Positions 7,191-8,609 of a DNA stretch of 8,609 nucleotides are shown here, piece by piece. The notes below the pieces were generated by a model that searched no databases, was not told the DNA's origin, and saw only the letters and a program-made list of their open reading frames with translations. How positions within the stretch are numbered: position 1 is the first letter of the stretch; the number at the start of each line of letters is the position of its first letter. The DNA lies in contig CALPMR020000119.1 in assembly GCA_943324725.2 (NCBI GenBank), forward strand, positions 1 through 8,609, in the 5' to 3' direction. Source of the stretch: Bordetella parapertussis (GTDB lineage: Bacteria > Cyanobacteriota > Cyanobacteriia > PCC-6307 > Cyanobiaceae). A program made the position numbers and the translations under genes.

Positions 7191-7273
7191 CGGGAGGGAG
7201 TCAGCGGGCCGCTTTGCGACCAGGTGGCTCCCAAACTTGCCATGGGAGGATCAGCGCGGCGAGGCCCGCGTCG

Positions 7274-8314
7274 TTGATTCCGCTCCACAACCCCAACGAT
7301 GCCCTGCGTCCCACCGCCATCGCGCTGGGCAGTTTCGATGGCCTGCATCGCGGCCATCGCCGTGTGATCGCCGCCGTCGTGCCGCCCGAGCCGACGGCGA
7401 TGTCCCAGCCCCTGCCGATTCCCACGGTGGTGAGCTTCTGGCCCCATCCGCGCGAGGTGCTCCACGGCGAACCGAGGCTGCGGCTGGATCTGCCGGCCGA
7501 AAAGCTGGAGGCCCTGGAGCCCCTCGGCATCCGCCAGCTGGTGCTGGTGCCTTTTGACCCGGCCCTGGCGGCCCTCACGCCGGCCCAGTTCGTCGAGCAG
7601 GTGCTGGTGGACCAGTTGCAGGCCCGCCGCATCGCCGTCGGCGACAACTTCCGCTTCGGCACCGGCCGCTGCGGTGATGCCGCCGAACTGGCCCGCCTCG
7701 GCGAGCTCCATGGCATTGCCGTCTCGGTGCTGCCGATGCTCTTCGATGGCGCCGAACGGGTCAGCAGCAGCCGCATCCGCCGCGCCCTGGCCGCCGGCCG
7801 CATCGCTGAGGCCCGCAGGCTGCTGGAGCGGCCCTATCGCTTCAGTGGCCGGGTGGTGCGGGGCCGGGGCCTGGGCCGCCAGCTTGGCTGGCCCACCGCC
7901 AATCTGCAGGTGGATGGCCGCAAATTTCTGCCCCAGGAGGGGGTCTATGCCGCCCTGGCCTGGCTGGAAAGCGGCGAACCCGGGGTGGCCTGCGGCGAAG
8001 CGATGGCGGCGGTGATGAATCTGGGCCCCCAGCCCACGGTCGATCCGCTTGCCCCGTCGGCGGTGGAGGTGCACCTGCTCGATCGTCAGATCGAATTGGA
8101 GGGGGTTCAGCTGCGGGTGGAGCCTCTGCAGCTGCTGCGCAACCAACAACGCTTCGCCAGCCTGGAGGCCCTCAGCGATCAGATCGGACGCGATGCCCGC
8201 GAGGCTCGCCAGCTTCTGGCTGAGCTCCAGCGTTCGCCGTCAGCTGCCGGGATAGGCGTGGGTGAGGCCCCAGCCGATGAAGGCGGCGATGCCCCCCATC
8301 AGCAGGATGCCTGA
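7274..8314 (+). CDS. ribF: Bifunctional riboflavin kinase / FAD synthetase
   Basis: Makes FMN from riboflavin and ATP, then adenylylates FMN to FAD. 346 residues from the TTG at 7274 (protein start IPLHNPNDALRP), chosen because the frame upstream, to a TTG at 7214, is not family-like. GAGG at 7261-7264 lies 9 nt before it. The N-terminal nucleotidyltransferase domain has LGSFDGLHRGH (18-28, the HxGH-like ATP site), FWPHPREVL, VGDNFRFGTGRCGD, and SSSRIRRAL starting near 164. The flavokinase domain has GRQLGWPTANL with PTAN at 207-210, GVYAAL, MNLGPQPTV, and EVHLLD with the presumed catalytic Glu near 265. The family-like sequence ends around EARQLLAELQ. About 26 further residues, rich in Gly, Ala and acidic side chains, run antisense through the small gene at 8240-8362 and look like read-through rather than a domain. 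Confidence 0.93.
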   Translation: MIPLHNPNDALRPTAIALGSFDGLHRGHRRVIAAVVPPEPTAMSQPLPIPTVVSFWPHPREVLHGEPRLRLDLPAEKLEALEPLGIRQLVLVPFDPALAALTPAQFVEQVLVDQLQARRIAVGDNFRFGTGRCGDAAELARLGELHGIAVSVLPMLFDGAERVSSSRIRRALAAGRIAEARRLLERPYRFSGRVVRGRGLGRQLGWPTANLQVDGRKFLPQEGVYAALAWLESGEPGVACGEAMAAVMNLGPQPTVDPLAPSAVEVHLLDRQIELEGVQLRVEPLQLLRNQQRFASLEALSDQIGRDAREARQLLAELQRSPSAAGIGVGEAPADEGGDAPHQQDA

Positions 8315-8362
8315 CACCAGCACCAGCATCGGGTTGTCAGATCCGTTCGGATCGGTGGCCAT
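8240..8362 (-). CDS. 40-residue single-helix membrane protein
   Basis: Not recognised. The ATG at 8362 opens a 40-codon frame ending in TGA at 8240. It encodes a polar head (MATDPNGSDNP), a membrane helix at about 11-33 (MLVLVSGILLMGGI continuing AAFIGWG) and a short tail, LTHAYPGS. This layout resembles the many tiny one-helix proteins of cyanobacterial photosynthetic and NDH-1 complexes, but I cannot match it to a named subunit. It is better supported than the ribF tail it overlaps (75 nt, antisense), because its composition is that of a clean transmembrane protein. AGGG lies only a few bases before the ATG, so the Shine-Dalgarno is marginal. It is divergent from thiE across a spacer holding a perfect hairpin. 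Confidence 0.62.
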   Translation of the reverse strand: MATDPNGSDNPMLVLVSGILLMGGIAAFIGWGLTHAYPGS

Positions 8363-8379
8363 TGCCCTGTCGCAATCGC

Positions 8380-8401
8380 CCACACCCTAGACAGGGTGTG
8401 G
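8380..8401. promoter_or_regulatory. Perfect 9-bp inverted repeat between the small gene and thiE
   Basis: CCACACCCT (8380-8388), a 4-nt spacer AGAC, then AGGGTGTGG (8393-8401). It lies in the short divergent spacer, 17 nt upstream of the small gene's ATG and 20 nt before the preferred thiE start. It could be a dimeric regulator's operator controlling both genes, or an mRNA hairpin. The alternative thiE GTG at 8398 falls within its right arm. Confidence 0.6.
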
Positions 8402-8421
8402 AACGTGCTTCTGACAGCTTC

Positions 8422-8609
8422 GTGACGAATCAGTCCGCCGCCTGCCTGCGCCTGCTCGACGCCAATCTCGATCGGGCCCGCGAAGGGCTGCGGGTGCTCG
8501 AGGATTGGTGTCGCTTCGCCCTGGACCGCCCCGATCTGGTGGCCCGCAGCAAGGATCTGCGTCAGCGGCTCGGCCGCCAGCACCACGAACGCTTCAAGTT
8601 GGCCCGCCA
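8422..8609 (+). CDS. thiE: Thiamine-phosphate synthase, N-terminal part (partial)
   Basis: The frame runs off the right edge with 62 codons present. The sequence LLDANLDRAREGLRVLED, then WCRFALDRPDLVARSKDLRQ and RLGRQHHERFK, is the helical N-terminal extension I recall preceding the TIM-barrel catalytic domain in cyanobacterial ThiE. That enzyme couples hydroxymethylpyrimidine diphosphate and thiazole phosphate to give thiamine monophosphate. The barrel itself lies outside the window, so the call rests on the extension alone. GTG 8422 is preferred; GTG 8398 is in frame but sits in the hairpin. Neither has a convincing Shine-Dalgarno. There is no room upstream for a TPP riboswitch. Confidence 0.82.
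   Translation, partial: MTNQSAACLRLLDANLDRAREGLRVLEDWCRFALDRPDLVARSKDLRQRLGRQHHERFKLAR

Noticed and set aside
7191..7273. FMN riboswitch upstream of ribF
   Set aside because: Only 83 nt are available and no conserved FMN-element pattern was seen.
7163..8149. 328-codon - strand frame opposite ribF
   Set aside because: Gln/His/Gly-rich shadow of ribF, which has all expected motifs.
8363..8421. TPP riboswitch upstream of thiE
   Set aside because: The divergent spacer is too short, and the CUGAGA core is absent.
1..8609. CRISPR array, insertion sequence, tRNA or rRNA genes, or a multi-gene novel defence system
   Set aside because: No regularly spaced repeats, transposase or integrase motifs, or tRNA cloverleaf sequences were found; nearly all space is filled by housekeeping genes.

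Overview
The window looks like chromosomal DNA from a high-GC picocyanobacterium of the Synechococcus/Cyanobium type. The evidence is the company of genes: a fused CbiE-CbiT (CobL) methyltransferase, a bacterial NAD kinase, PheS, SurE, a DUF3611 membrane protein found in cyanobacteria and chloroplasts, and a ThiE with the N-terminal helical extension I associate with cyanobacteria. Two copies of the cyanobacterial HIP1 octamer GCGATCGC are also present. The genus is an inference from recalled protein families, not from a search.

Layout. Positions 1-78 hold the last 25 codons of an unrecognised + strand gene. Positions 79-211 contain a striking 46-nt near-perfect palindrome. A small orphan antitoxin-like HTH gene follows (212-499). 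Positions 500-791 are mostly empty and lead into cobL on the + strand (792-2069). A leftward cluster then runs from about 5599 down to 2050 in the order pheS, nadK, an OmpR-type regulator with a degenerate receiver, and a DUF192 protein. The last three are joined by 4-nt ATGA overlaps. surE is divergent from pheS (5753-6553) and convergent with a DUF3611 four-helix membrane protein (6609-7190, - strand). ribF follows on the + strand (7274-8314). A 40-residue single-helix membrane protein lies on the - strand (8240-8362), partly antisense to the ribF 3' end, and the 5' part of thiE runs off the right edge.

Function. Most genes are housekeeping genes of cofactor metabolism: corrin ring methylation (cobL), NADP synthesis (nadK), FMN/FAD synthesis (ribF) and thiamine phosphate synthesis (thiE). 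To these are added translation (pheS) and nucleotide or stationary-phase maintenance (surE). No elaborate defence or mobile system is visible. The observations most worth a second look are the regulator that has lost its phosphorylation residues and is translationally coupled to NAD kinase, the long palindrome next to the orphan antitoxin, and the tiny membrane protein overlapping ribF in antisense and facing thiE across a perfect 9-bp hairpin.
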